Source of the DNA: Theocolax elegans
Lineage: Eukaryota > Arthropoda > Insecta > Hymenoptera > Cerocephalidae
Reading direction: 5' to 3'
NCBI GenBank assembly: GCA_026168455.1
Contig: CM047426.1
Location: 62,819,562 to 62,883,561, forward strand
DNA length: 64,000 nucleotides
A program made the position numbers and the translations under genes. A model generated the notes under the pieces. It did no database searches. It worked only from the letters and a program-made list of their open reading frames with translations, and had not been told where the DNA came from. Positions 31,601-41,417 of the stretch are shown here, in pieces. Position 1 is the first letter of the stretch, and every line of letters begins with the position of its first letter.

Positions 31601-31790
31601 TATACATGTAATATATCACATACCGTAACACGTGTCTAATCACATGTTAGATCATACGATTAAACACATATTATACAACGTTATTTAACACATAATTTTT
31701 ACATGTTAAATAACGTGATTATTTCGAACCAATTTGGTATGTGAAAAATCACGTGTGAAAACATGTGTTTAAGCACGTGTTATACAGAAA
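31600..31790. repeat. ACACGTG-rich inverted repeat
   Basis: TAACACGTGTCTAATCACATG at the left and CATGTGTTTAAGCACGTGTTA at the right, with TTATTTAACACATAA / TTACATGTTAAATAACG in the centre, form an imperfect palindrome. Confidence 0.55.
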
Positions 31791-31889
31791 AAAGTAATAT
31801 AATATGTTATTGTATGAATTTATTATAAATGTTTAGATAATTTATTATTATAATATAACACCTACGATTATTGTCCAAAACGCCCAGCT

Positions 31890-32225
31890 AAATTTTTATA
31901 GGTATTTATTATAAATTTCCAAGAGAAAGGTATGTAGTATAATTCTTTAAAAAAAATTAGGTAAAGACAAATAAAATTGTCAAAAAAACATAAAATAAAT
32001 ACAAAAAAGTATTGCACATTTTTCTGTTTATGTTAGTTATATTCACCCATCCACTTACTAACCGCGGTCAATTCTGCTTAACTTTCATGATCAATCATTT
32101 CTCAGTCTATTCTCAATGCTACAATCACAAACAATTACAAAGATAATAAAAACATATTTGTAGACGTTTCAAAAAGCCTAGTTAGAATGTATTTTAATGG
32201 TATTAGTCATTAGTATTTAATTTTG
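31890..32225. repeat. single arm of the 5S-like palindromic element
   Basis: Matches 49737-49995 almost throughout, including TTTTCTGTTTATGTTAGTTA and the 5S-rRNA-like block at 32045-32095 (minus strand). Only one arm is present here, so it is a truncated copy. Confidence 0.8.
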
Positions 32226-32287
32226 CAAGGTCTTCTGATACATTTTTATACACTTTAGCTGTTCGTTATAGCCTCAATATAAAACAA

Positions 32288-32370
32288 TGACAGAAACAAT
32301 AAAATAACTCAGTTGGTAGAGACAAGTCTTCGGAGTTAAAGATCGGAGATTCTAATCCCCGAACAAGAAA
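32288..32370 (+). repeat. tRNA-like module, right arm
   Basis: AATAACTCAGTTGGTAGAGA (A box) and AGATTCTAATCCCCG (degenerate B box) flank GTCTTCGGAGTTAAAGATCG, then a T run. Counterpart of 22155-22226 in the older copy. Confidence 0.55.
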
Positions 32371-32761
32371 TTTTTTTTTAATATTTTATAAATTTTTCTA
32401 CGTATTTAGATAAATATTATTAAACTATTCTAGAACATTTATTCAACTTTTAGACAAAGCGAATTTGGAGGTTGTTTTTCAACGTCGCTTGGATGTTGTT
32501 TCAACATTGGTTTACACCCATCGCGGCAACTTATAAAATATTAGCGGACATCTCCCACGTTGCAGCAACGTTTCTCTAAAGTTGCAGCGACTTTCATGAC
32601 AACGTTGGAATGTTGCTAAGATAACGTTGCCACAACGTTGCCACAACTTTGTGTGCTAGTAGGGATAATACTATATAAGAAAATGTTGATTACTTATATT
32701 AAAACTGATGATTTTAATTAAATATAATTATCTAAAACAAAAAAAATTTGATAAGTTTGAA

Positions 32762-32825
32762 AAGTGAACCTGCGCTTAATGAAAGTAACCTTCTGCCGTG
32801 TGCCTTACCGCTCGCGGCTCCAAAA
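32762..32825 (-). repeat. degenerate tRNA-like sequence
   Basis: On the minus strand GGAGCCGCGAGCGGTAAGGC resembles the A-box half of a leucine-type tRNA and GCGCAGGTTCAC the B-box half. No full cloverleaf. Confidence 0.35.
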
Positions 32826-32979
32826 ACATCTTACTTTAAATAGTAAAAAATGATGTATGTTTATCTGCCTTTATATGGGTTTGGATAATTAGATCATCAG
32901 CATATGTAATTTTAATAGTTAAGGTAATAGATCAAGACGTTAAATTAAACGTCATCGAATAATAAATAAAATTTAGTAA

Positions 32980-33300
32980 TGCCGGCGGAGCGCAGTAAAC
33001 TCACGTTTCGTCGCGTATCTCCTTATTCCTGATGCAAATATTTGGCTCCCGCACCAAGGCATCATTCATTCTCCTTCGCCCATCAAAACGCATATCTTCT
33101 TGCCCCACTTAACGCACCTATTTTTCCGCAAATTAAAACCGTGCATATAGTTAAACATCTGGCCGCGTGATGGCAATAAAGCTCTGTACACAAAAGTTGC
33201 CTCACTACACGAAGTATGGCTATCTCCCTATTCATCTCAGCGTGTATTCACTGAGACGCACTACACTGCGGATTTAGTCGTTTTTCCTTGTCTCGAGTGA
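32980..33300. other. CpG-richer stretch upstream of the IQ gene
   Basis: Less AT-rich than its surroundings, with no open frame. It could be the promoter and 5' leader of the plus-strand IQ-motif gene, or old repeat sequence. Nothing decides between these. Confidence 0.3.
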
Positions 33301-33316
33301 ATATTTAAATTAAATT

Positions 33317-33341
33317 ATGAATGTCGACGATGAAACGGGAA
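33317..33341 (+). CDS. hypothetical first coding exon of the IQ-motif gene
   Basis: ATG AAT GTC GAC GAT GAA ACG GGA A encodes MNVDDETG plus one base and could be spliced at A|GTTCAT to the exon at 33976, which needs exactly one base in front (phase 1). The donor is poor, so this is a guess guided by phase and by the absence of other ATGs in suitable context. Confidence 0.25.
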
Positions 33342-33663
33342 GTTCATAACAACATGACAAACAGTAATTTGTATAAAATAATAATATTTATAATAATATA
33401 TAATTAAAACATTACTCAAATAAATTATTTTTCCATAATTTTTTGCGTCCAAATATATTATTGTATTAAAGTAAGAATTTCTTGACTTTCCCGCAGCTGT
33501 ATCACACGATTGTGCATCACATGATGCATCAGAATCAATTGTGTAACTCGTGATTAAATTTTATTTAAACACCCTATTTTTAAAGTATAATATGAATGGT
33601 TTAAACTGCAACTTCGTAAATCAATCTAACATTCAGACTCCGGTATCTATAGAATTTAGTTAC

Positions 33664-33895
33664 CCTACTATGATAAATTTGTATATGAATTACATTTTTA
33701 AAGGCATTTTCAACGTTGCTCAAACGTTGTCACAACGTTATTTCCACCTATCGCGGCAACTTACATAAATTTTAGCGGACATATCCCACGTTGTAGCAAC
33801 GTTACTCCAACGTTTTAACAACTTTTATAACAACGTTGTAGCGTTGTCAGAACAACGTTGTCACAACGTTGCTACAACGTTGTGTGCTAGTAGGG
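33664..33895. mobile_element. short CCCTACTAG foldback copy
   Basis: Right arm is a good match to 22320-22529 (CAACGTTG words, ending TGTGTGCTAGTAGGG); the left end keeps only CCCTACTA. TTA lies on both sides. It lies 80 bp upstream of the IQ exon, that is, inside the presumed intron. Confidence 0.8.
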
Positions 33896-33975
33896 TTATT
33901 TGTCATAAACAGTAAAACTGTTTGTTCTTAGTAGTTTTAGGAACTAGTCTTCAAATCATTTATTAATATTTGTAG

Positions 33976-34191
33976 AACTCTGTCAAGCAGCTACCAAAGT
34001 TCAGGCAACTTTTCGTGGCCACATGTCGAGAAAAATTGATCAAACAGCCAATGCGGCTAAGAATTTGATGGACAATGCAGTTCAGAAAATTGAAGAAAAG
34101 GTAAGTTCGTATTAAAACGGTCAATTTATTACTATTTCTTAAAACTCGTTATCTATATTGTAATTTATTACAGAAATTAGTAGGTAACTAA
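33976..34191 (+). CDS. IQ-motif (calmodulin-binding) protein, last two exons
   Basis: Exon 33976-34100 begins after TTTGTAG and encodes CQAATKVQATFRGHMSRK followed by QTANAAKNLMDNAVQKIEEK. VQATFRGHMSR fits the IQxxxRGxxxR calmodulin-binding consensus, as in neurogranin-type proteins. It ends in AAG|GTAAGT, a perfect donor in phase 0. A 73-base intron ends TTTATTACAG and the next exon (34174-34191) adds KLVGN and a stop. Short introns of this size are usual in insects. The protein would be small (about 55 residues if the suggested first exon is right). It is the only host-type coding sequence in the window with a recognisable motif. A dispersed repeat starts at about the stop codon, so the final residues may derive from it. 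Role in calmodulin binding is inferred from the motif alone. Confidence 0.65.
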
Positions 34192-34640
34192 CAAGAGGAC
34201 TACTTGAACTCCAGAAAACAGATCTTATCTTAACTTTGGTGTACCTTTTGTAATATAAAAACACGAAAAAAGTCAAGTTATTACTTGCCAATATCCACTT
34301 TTACGAAAGATATTCAATATCTATTAGTAATACTTTCAATAAAAAGTATTTCCAATTTAATTGCTTATAACTCAGAAAAGACTAGAATTAGATAATAGTA
34401 AGACCGATAAAGTTGAGTTCAAATAGATATGTTTTGAAAATAAACGGAGCTTTCTTTTCACAATTAAAAGCAAAGTTATGAAGAAAATAAGTAATTAAAG
34501 AATTTTAGGCCAAAAGAAATAATAAATTTTTCATATTAAATTTCGGTTAAAATTTTTTAAATTTTCTTTTTTCTTTAAACCACATCTACTTGAACTTAAC
34601 TCTCTTCTAGCGATTGTTTTGACTGCTTATCTCCATTTAT
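34187..34640. repeat. dispersed repeat, uninterrupted copy
   Basis: Same family as 18720-18915/20085-20190. The end (ACATCTACTTGAACTTAACT) is partly complementary to its inner AGTTGAGTTCAAATAGATATG and resembles its start, suggesting an old inverted-repeat element. Confidence 0.6.
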
Positions 34641-34649
34641 TAATGAGTC

Positions 34650-36478
34650 ATAAGCAATCAAAGTAAAAGTAATTTTCATTTCAATTTTTATTATATGACA
34701 ATTAATAATTTCGTAACAGTGGCCATTGCCATATTTTTATATTGTAAAAGATATACCAAAGTAGGATAAGAAAATTATGTATTTTTACATATTTGTTTAT
34801 TTAATTTAATAAGATCTAAAAAATAATAAGCCAATTAGGTATATCAAAAATTTAAAGTACTATGGGTAGCATTATAACAGCATGGATTGATATAATTTTA
34901 TGCGCATTCCAAATGCATTCTTAAATTGTTTACATAGGCCCACAAAAAAATGAACTTGGATGTTCATCGACAAATATCATGTATTCCTATGAATTTTTTT
35001 TACGCTGAATCTGAATCTGGTATCCGTTTAACCCCATCACACCGAGTTCAATGTCATTAAAGGTCAAAAATCGAAAAAATTTTGGGGTTGCTATGTTCGA
35101 ATCTGGGGGTTGTTTCATCCGCCTAGATTTGTGAGGGTCATTTCAAGGTTACTTCATGGTTAAATCGAGAAAATCCATATCTAAGAAAGTAAAACCATAT
35201 ATTTATGTTTTTGAGGTAGCTCGATTCGAATCCGAAATCCATTTGATACTTCAAGGACGAAATTCAAGGTCATTTCAAGTTTAAATTGGAATATTTTTTA
35301 AAAAATGAGTGTTTGACGGTGCATTCTGAAAGAACAGTGCGCCCGCGAGTGGAAGGGAGATAGAGAATCCCTAGACCAGTGTTGCCAGATAGAGGTATTT
35401 TTTCTTTGTTGCACTAACACAGTATGACCTCATTTACGGTAGATAATAGAGGACAGAAAAACCCTAAATGGTAACCCTGCCGTAGACGTGGGAATTAATC
35501 GGTGTTAGGTGCTATCCAGGCTTTTCAGTGTGTGTGTGTGTGTGTGTGAGAAAGCGCAATCGCCTAGCACTTTCGCGTTACATAACTCTTTGCAGCTGGT
35601 TTCGCCGTGAGAAAACACTGCGGCAAATTCTTTTATTATATCAATAAATAATTTGTCCCTCCACACCGCTTCTGAATTTATTGTATTTTGAGTATGAGGG
35701 TTTTTAAAAATAGATTCTCTCGGGAGATGTAGCTGCCCCCACACCCTCTTCTCTATAAAGAAAATTATAGTTAATTTGTTTTCTTTAGTAACGGGATGCG
35801 GCGAGTTGTTTGAGTTTTTTTTGTGTATCGTAAGCATAATTTCTTTTGCTTTCTCCCCTCCCCGACGTACATATATTACTAATAATGATAATAATTTAAC
35901 ATATTATATTTATATTATTTATGTTTATAATATATGTGACATATTTTTTTTGTATGAAATATATATTTACAAATTTTATTAATTATTTAAACATTTTAAT
36001 AAGTTAAATAATTGACAATAAGTATCTTTGTGTGAATTAGTGGCAATATTACTGGAGTTGTAAGATTAATTATTTAGACTCGTGTGTAAGTTAAATAATT
36101 ATACTTATTTATATTGCATGTATCTAACATTAATAGATATAGTAATTGCTGTTTACGATATTTGTATCAAATTTTTTAATTTTTTGACTGTGAGAACATT
36201 TTTTTCTACAACTTGTGTTAGTTTTTTAGTCTTGTTTAAAGCTAAATAACTGTCAATAGCTATTTTTGTGTAATTGTTCCGCAAAGATACTAGAATTGTA
36301 AAATATAATTATTTAGACTAGAAAGTAAGTTAAATAACTGAATTTTTTTTCTTTACATATATTTTAATGGTCAGTAGTTAACCTAATATTTTGTATTCGT
36401 TATTTGCTGCGAATTTTAATATATAATTAATATATGTTTTTTCCCTTTAGTGTGTTTAATAAGTATATATTTGGAAGT
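34650..36478. other. AT-rich stretch with a (TG)n run
   Basis: No gene supported. A (TG)n microsatellite lies at 35528-35549. CAGTGTTGCCAGATAGAGGTATT at about 35380-35402 recurs inverted at 62340-62363, marking a shared old repeat. 36000-36470 shows weak internal repetition (TTAAATAATT, CTAGAAAGTAAG). Confidence 0.45.
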
Positions 36479-36479
36479 C

Positions 36480-36745
36480 CACGGGGCTAGTTGAAGCTCC
36501 CGGGTCCAATATACGAAATGAGGGAGAGTAAACTGGGAGAGGAAAAGATTTGATCACTCTCAGAGTATGACTCGTAAAAGATACTTTAATATAAAACTAC
36601 TGACTAGGATTACAGGTAAGTAAGCACGACTGTGCTGCTCGACGGCCAGACCAAACTGGGGAGAATGATTCGCAAGCGCGGCTCTCGCTCGCCACCCAAC
36701 GTGGAGCTCGCGAGAGGGCGCATTAGCTTGGATGATGACTCGGCT
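36480..36745 (-). repeat. probable 3' LTR of the 36.7-41.4 kb Gypsy element
   Basis: Directly follows the end of pol on the minus strand, after a purine-rich tract (GGAGGGGGAGTGG, 36822-36834) that may be the polypurine tract. TTTTATATTAAAGTATC near 36575 may hold a polyadenylation signal. No second copy is found upstream of gag, so both LTR limits are estimates. Confidence 0.45.
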
Positions 36746-36747
36746 GC

Positions 36748-39576
36748 TCAGGTGTCGTCCCGAGGAATCAGCGTCTGCTTCCGCCGACTCTGGTGTCTCT
36801 GGCCTCCTTGAACCCCCACAGCCACTCCCCCTCCAGAGAGAGGCGCAAGATGCGGCTGGAACGATACTCGTTTCTTCTCGCCCTGTTGTTGCCTGTTGAG
36901 GGATGCTTGTGATACAGGGCGAGGCGGAGGAGTGCTGGTTGGATCGGCGGACGGCGTACTAGGAGAGGCCGTCGTCGCTGTAGGCGGTTGACTCGATGGT
37001 GGTGGGGGCGTCGGGGTCGAAGCGTTCAGCTGTTGGTCGACTGCCTCGATGTAGGCCGGCTTGAGCGACGCTGTGGACACCGTCCTCGGGGTCCCATCGA
37101 CCTCGATGCTGTACGTCTGCTCGCTGATGCGTTGAAGGACCTTGTGGGGCCCGGTATACGGCTGCTGCAAGGTCTTCTTGATTGTCTCGACCCGCCTGAA
37201 CACATATGAACACGTGCGCAGATCTCCGTGGAAAAATGGGCTGCGACTTGGTGTGTGCCTCGCTCCGGGAACGGCTCGTAGACTGGCCATAAGCCTCCTC
37301 AGCTCCGTAATGAAGGCTGGTGCGTTGGCTCCGGGGTGGCTGTTGGTCGTAAAGAAGTCCCCAGGAACTCGCAGGGTCGTGCCGAAGAGCATCTCCGCCG
37401 GAGATGCCTGCAGATCCTCCTTAAAGGCTGTCCTCAGCCCAAGCATGATGGTGGGAAGAGCCTGCGGCCATGGTGTTGGAGAGGCGCACATGAGGGCAGC
37501 CTTGAGCGTGCGGTGGAGGCGCTCAACCATACCATTCGCCTGAGGATGGTAGGGCGTGGTGCGTACTCTGTTGGCGCCGATGATGTTGGCCAATTCCGCG
37601 AAGAGCTTCGCCTCGAACTGCGCTCCTTGATCGGACGAGATGGTGAGAGGTGTACCGTACAAGCATATCCAGTTCTCGAAAAATGCCTTGGCGACTGTTG
37701 GAGCCTGTTGATCTGGCATCGGGACGACGACTGGCCACCTGGAAAACCTGTCGATGATCGTGAGACAGTACTGCAGGCCCGCTTGAAGTGGCATCTTGAC
37801 TATGTCAATGTGCAGATGATCGAAGCGGGCATCAGGTGTGGCGAAATTTCCCAGGGCCGCCCGGTTGTGTCGGTGTACTTTCGAGGCCTGGCACGGCACG
37901 CAGGAGCGCGCCCAGCGCGCGATCTCCTTGTTCATTCCCGGCCAGACGTATTTCTGAGCAATCAGGCGCACCGTAGCTCGAACACTCGGGTGAGAAAGAC
38001 CGTGGAACGTCTCAAAAACGGCTTTCCTTGACTCACGTGGGACGTATGGCCTGATGACGTTGTTGTCGATCGCGCAATACAGGGCTGATCCCTCGATGTT
38101 CAGCGGCTGCAAAACCTGTTTCGATGCGATGAGTAGGTGAGGTAGATCGGTGTCGGTGGCCTGCTGTTGCGCGAGATTTGCCAGGTCCATATTGGCTGGC
38201 ATGTTGATGGTGCTGACCCTGGATAATGCGTCTGCCACGACGTTGTCCTGACCTTTTGTGAATGCCAATGTGATTGGAAACTGCAGGAGGTAGTCCAATT
38301 GCCTGCTCTGCCGGGGAGACGCTTTTTCCGGTGGTTGTTGTGCAGCAAGTGCGAGAGGCTTGTGGTCAGTGATTAGGGTGAACGGCTGTCCTTCCAATAT
38401 CCTCCTGAAGTGTCGAGTCGCTGCAAAGGCTGCGAGCAATTCCCGGTCGTACGTACTATATCGTCGTTCCGTGTCCGACAACTTCCTGGAGAAAAATCCG
38501 AGCGGAAGCCAGGAAGCGTGTGCATCGTACTGCTCCAGGGCAGCTCCGATTGCCGTGTCCGATGCATCTGTTAGGAGTCGAAGTGGGGCGTCATGGCGCA
38601 GGAAGGTGGAGCTGGTTGCGTCAGCGAGCGCCTGCTTGGCCTGCGAGAATGCCCGTTTGGCGTTGTCCGTCCAGATAATCGGTACCGCCTTTTTCTTCGG
38701 TGGGATCTTCTTCAGGAGGTCGTTTAGTGGTGCCAGGAGTGCTGCGGCTGATGGTATGCAGCGCCTGTAGTAGCTTATCAACCCAAGAAAACGGCGAAGT
38801 TGTGCTGAGTCCGTTGGCTGAGGGAAAGCCTGTAGAGCCTCTACTCTGTCCGCTGGAGGTCTTGAGCCACTTGCTGAGACGGAGTATCCCAGGTAGGTTA
38901 CCTCCTTTCTGGCGAGTACGCACTTGTCCGGATTTATTTTTATGTTTGCCTGCCGCAGTGCCTCGAAGAGCTCTCGGAGATGCGAGAGGTGCTCCTCTAC
39001 GCCTATCGACGAGACGATGATGTCGTCGATGTAGGCACGTGCAAAGGGCAGCTTCCGAAGGAGGTGATCCATGGCCCGTTGCATCATTTGAGTGGCGTTC
39101 CTGAGTCCGAGAGATGACCTCGTAAACTCGAAGAGTCCAAATGGTGTTGTAATGGCTGTCTTCTGAATATCCTCTGGCGCGATTGGTAGTTGGTAGAAGG
39201 CCTTCTTCAAGTCTATGACCGAGAAGGTGTCGCCGTGCAGACTGACCAGCAGGTCCTCGATGATCGACAGAGGGTATCTGTCGGGCACAGTCCGGCTGTT
39301 AAGCTGTCTGTAGTCGCCTGTCACCCTGGAGCTGCCGTCCGGCTTTGGCACCAGGCGTAGTGGGCTGGCCCATGCGCTATCTGAGGGTCGCACGATGCCC
39401 ATCTCCAAGAGAGCGGCGAATTCCGCGCGAGCCGCATTGAGGCGGACTCCAAGCAGCCGACGCGGCCGCGCCGCTGCTGGTGGGCCGGTGGTTAGGATGT
39501 GGTGAACCACGGCGAGGTCGGGCAAGACGATGGTGGTGCTTCCTGGCGTGGCGAGGTCTTGGTACTCGCGTAGCAA
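36748..39576 (-). CDS. Gypsy Pol: reverse transcriptase, RNase H, integrase (open, 942 codons)
   Basis: One uninterrupted frame. RT: PLRLVPKPDGSSRVTGDYRQ, FSVIDLKKAFYQLPI (motif A Asp) and ARAYIDDIIVSS (YIDD). RNase H: LLTDASDTAIGAALEQ, STYDRELLAAFAATRHF, ITDHKPLALA and VADALSR. Integrase: zinc-binding H-x3-H (FHGLSHPS) with CVPCQ, then the DDE triad in LHIDIVKMP, ISSDQGAQFEAKLF and NGMVERLHRTLK. The C-terminus holds GPHKVLQRISEQTYSIE, and a P/T-rich tail. All main catalytic residues are visible. The RT block FTRSSLGLRNATQMMQR departs from the family's usual F-G-L-x-N-A context. Sequence is much GC-richer than the surroundings, as is common for recently arrived elements. The frame appears to continue N-terminally past the first Met by overlap with the protease frame. 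Confidence 0.92.
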   Translation of the reverse strand: MLREYQDLATPGSTTIVLPDLAVVHHILTTGPPAAARPRRLLGVRLNAARAEFAALLEMGIVRPSDSAWASPLRLVPKPDGSSRVTGDYRQLNSRTVPDRYPLSIIEDLLVSLHGDTFSVIDLKKAFYQLPIAPEDIQKTAITTPFGLFEFTRSSLGLRNATQMMQRAMDHLLRKLPFARAYIDDIIVSSIGVEEHLSHLRELFEALRQANIKINPDKCVLARKEVTYLGYSVSASGSRPPADRVEALQAFPQPTDSAQLRRFLGLISYYRRCIPSAAALLAPLNDLLKKIPPKKKAVPIIWTDNAKRAFSQAKQALADATSSTFLRHDAPLRLLTDASDTAIGAALEQYDAHASWLPLGFFSRKLSDTERRYSTYDRELLAAFAATRHFRRILEGQPFTLITDHKPLALAAQQPPEKASPRQSRQLDYLLQFPITLAFTKGQDNVVADALSRVSTINMPANMDLANLAQQQATDTDLPHLLIASKQVLQPLNIEGSALYCAIDNNVIRPYVPRESRKAVFETFHGLSHPSVRATVRLIAQKYVWPGMNKEIARWARSCVPCQASKVHRHNRAALGNFATPDARFDHLHIDIVKMPLQAGLQYCLTIIDRFSRWPVVVPMPDQQAPTVAKAFFENWICLYGTPLTISSDQGAQFEAKLFAELANIIGANRVRTTPYHPQANGMVERLHRTLKAALMCASPTPWPQALPTIMLGLRTAFKEDLQASPAEMLFGTTLRVPGDFFTTNSHPGANAPAFITELRRLMASLRAVPGARHTPSRSPFFHGDLRTCSYVFRRVETIKKTLQQPYTGPHKVLQRISEQTYSIEVDGTPRTVSTASLKPAYIEAVDQQLNASTPTPPPPSSQPPTATTASPSTPSADPTSTPPPRPVSQASLNRQQQGEKKRVSFQPHLAPLSGGGVAVGVQGGQRHQSRRKQTLIPRDDT

Positions 39577-39629
39577 TTCCGCGAACGGGCCATCTCGGCG
39601 CCGGGAGGGCCGAGCAGGTGGCGTGGTGT

Positions 39630-40073
39630 TTAGCGTCGCTTGACGAAAGTCTCAGCTGCTGATGGGTTGACCAAAAGGCCGAAATGCGCCAGGAAGTCCG
39701 CCCCGATGATTGGTGTGTCGACGTCTGCGATAAGCATTTTCCATGCTATGGGTCTGCCCAAACCCAGGTCCAGGACTACAGCGTGAGAGCCGTAGGTGTT
39801 GATGGTGGTTGCGTTGGCTGCACTGAGTGTGAGCGGGGCACGCTGTAGTCCCTTCTTGAAGAGGGTGCGTGGTAGCAGCGATATTGCTGAGCCTGTGTCG
39901 ACGAGAAACCGCAGCTTAGATGTACGGTCTCTGACGTGCAAGCGCCTCTCCGAGGGGGCACCCACCGCGTCCACTTGCTGACGCGGGGGTGCTAGTTGTT
40001 TCCCTGAGCTGGGTACAGGCATGGTTGCTTGCATTGGGTCGCCTCGGTTCCGAATGTGCGGTGGTACCAGCAC
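39630..40073 (-). CDS. Gypsy aspartic protease region
   Basis: Contains LRFLVDTGSAISLLP, the catalytic DTG motif with its hydrophobic lead-in, and VDTPIIGADFLAHFGLLV, the G-A-D-F-L partner motif. It ends in ETFVKRR and a stop; the pol frame begins in a different register at about the same place (LNTTPPARPSRRR), so pro and pol are offset. Most relatives have them in one frame, so a single-base change here is likely. In the element this enzyme processes the polyprotein. Confidence 0.88.
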   Translation of the reverse strand: MLVPPHIRNRGDPMQATMPVPSSGKQLAPPRQQVDAVGAPSERRLHVRDRTSKLRFLVDTGSAISLLPRTLFKKGLQRAPLTLSAANATTINTYGSHAVVLDLGLGRPIAWKMLIADVDTPIIGADFLAHFGLLVNPSAAETFVKRR

Positions 40074-40998
40074 CAGGTGGGGTTTGCTCCTGGGACAGGG
40101 GTGAAGAACGCTGTTGATGTCCCCGACTGCGAGATCTTCCTCGAGCAGGCTGGGCCGTGTTGTTGCCGTTGTTGTTCTTGTTGTTGTTGCTCCTGTTGTT
40201 GTTGTTGCTCAGCTGCGTCACGACCGACTGAAGGAGGGCTGTCTGCGCCTGCATTTTTGCGGTGAGCTGTGTCAAGGAGAGTCTCATGGCCGCGAGCTCC
40301 TGCCCGAGTATCGGTGTGCTGTCTCCGGAAGCGATGCCGCTCGATGGTATGGTCGACCGTGTCGGGCGCTGGTTGATGGCGTTGATGGTGTTGGTGGGAG
40401 CTTCGTCGACGAGTCTGTCCGCCAGGGTAGCGAGCTGCTCGAGGGATGTCGCTGTGAGTACCCTGCACATTTTGCTGGCGAAGGTTGGCAACAGGTCCAG
40501 CCACTTGACCTTAAGGGCCTCGTCGGAGATGGCCGTTCCTGCCAGACGGCGCATGTGCCGCAACAGCTGTGATGGTGTACGACCGTCGAGGGTGACCTCG
40601 GTGAGCAGCTGGTGGAGCTGGACGTTCGACGACGTCGAAAATCGCTGCAGCACGGCTTCCTTCACTGCCCCATAGCGGTTGTTCGTCGGCGGGGCCAGGA
40701 TTATGTCGGAGATTTCTTGAGCGACCTTCGGAGGTAAGTATGGAATTAATATGTTAAATTTATTTCGATCCGCGAAAATTCGGCTAGAGGCGAACGTCGA
40801 TTCGACTAGGGCAAACCACAATAGTGGGTTGTGGTCCCAATAAGCCGGGAGCGTGCAGCGGGCTGTCTGCTCATCGTCTGCTGCTCTTGGTTGTCCTTGC
40901 TGGTTGTTGTTGCGGTTGTTTGAATCACCGGATGGCGGCACCAAATACTCCAAGTTGAGCTGGGTCTGATTGGCGTTACCTGCGCGCTGGTTGTCCAT
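39980..40998 (-). CDS. Gypsy Gag-like protein, frame shift near its end
   Basis: Starts at MDNQRAGNANQTQLN and carries the arthropod Gypsy Gag module: LPAYWDHNPLLWFALVESTF, FNILIPYLPPKVAQEISDII and KEAVLQRFSTSSNVQLHQLL, then LLRHMRRLAGTAI. A N/S-rich tract made of (AAC)n follows. The expected C-terminal CWYHRTFGTEATQCKQPC motif is present but in the next frame (39995-40090), so a frameshift occurred after about 40130. The neighbouring protease frame overlaps it. A further open frame 41047-41367 may be the leader part. Confidence 0.8.
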
Positions 40999-40999
40999 G

Positions 41000-41395
41000 G
41001 CGGCGCCCGCGGTTCCTCCTCCTGGAGGCTGTATGCCAGGGTTCGGTCAAATCGTTTGATTTAGCACGCCGATCGTCTCGAAGCGCTGTTGTGGCGGTGG
41101 CTGTGTGCTGCCGAAATCCTGCAACATCGACACGTCTCCCGGGTCGGAGAATGCAGACCGGTCCTGCTCGTTGTCTGCTTGTGTTGTGCGAAGGCCCGTT
41201 GCGTACATCTCCTCGTGCCGGGCCGGAGGATTGCCTGCTCGCCGAGCTGCAATGCGTTGTGCTGCGCGCGAAAGCGCTCGCGATGTCGCAAGCCAAGCGC
41301 GACGGTTGGTGATGTGGCGGGTGGCGCTACCGCTCGGCAGGCGCGCGCGAGACGACGCGTGAATCACGCATAGCTAGGGACATTCGTCCAAAAAC
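41000..41395 (-). other. GC-rich leader of the Gypsy element, 5' LTR not found
   Basis: Same GC-rich composition as gag/pol, with overlapping open frames on both strands (106 codons at 41367-41047 on the minus strand is the most likely to be read with gag). It stops abruptly near 41395 against the AT-rich plus-strand relic; no LTR or primer site is seen, so the 5' end of the element is probably missing. Confidence 0.45.
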
Positions 41396-41417
41396 GAAGA
41401 AACTTCCGATTGAGGCA

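Larger units (their letters stand above)
25667..32664. mobile_element. 7-kb interval bounded by CCCTACTAG inverted ends
   Basis: The left end CCCTACTAGCACACAGCAAT and the right end (TTTGTGTGCTAGTAGGG) are inverted copies of the 20.7-22.5 kb element's termini, with CAACGTTG-rich arms and a tRNA-like segment in each arm (25905-25955 and 32288-32370). AT flanks both ends. The interval contains a LINE ORF1, a MITE, a Mutator-like transposase relic and a SINE. It may be one large composite or autonomous-derived element, or two unrelated fragments that face each other. Confidence 0.5.

Noticed and set aside
36959..39020. Many 60-230 codon frames opposite or offset to the large pol
   Set aside because: Shadows of the GC-rich pol frame, which has full catalytic motifs.
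40029..40675. Cysteine/valine-rich plus-strand frames
   Set aside because: Antisense of the (AAC)n tract in Gag.
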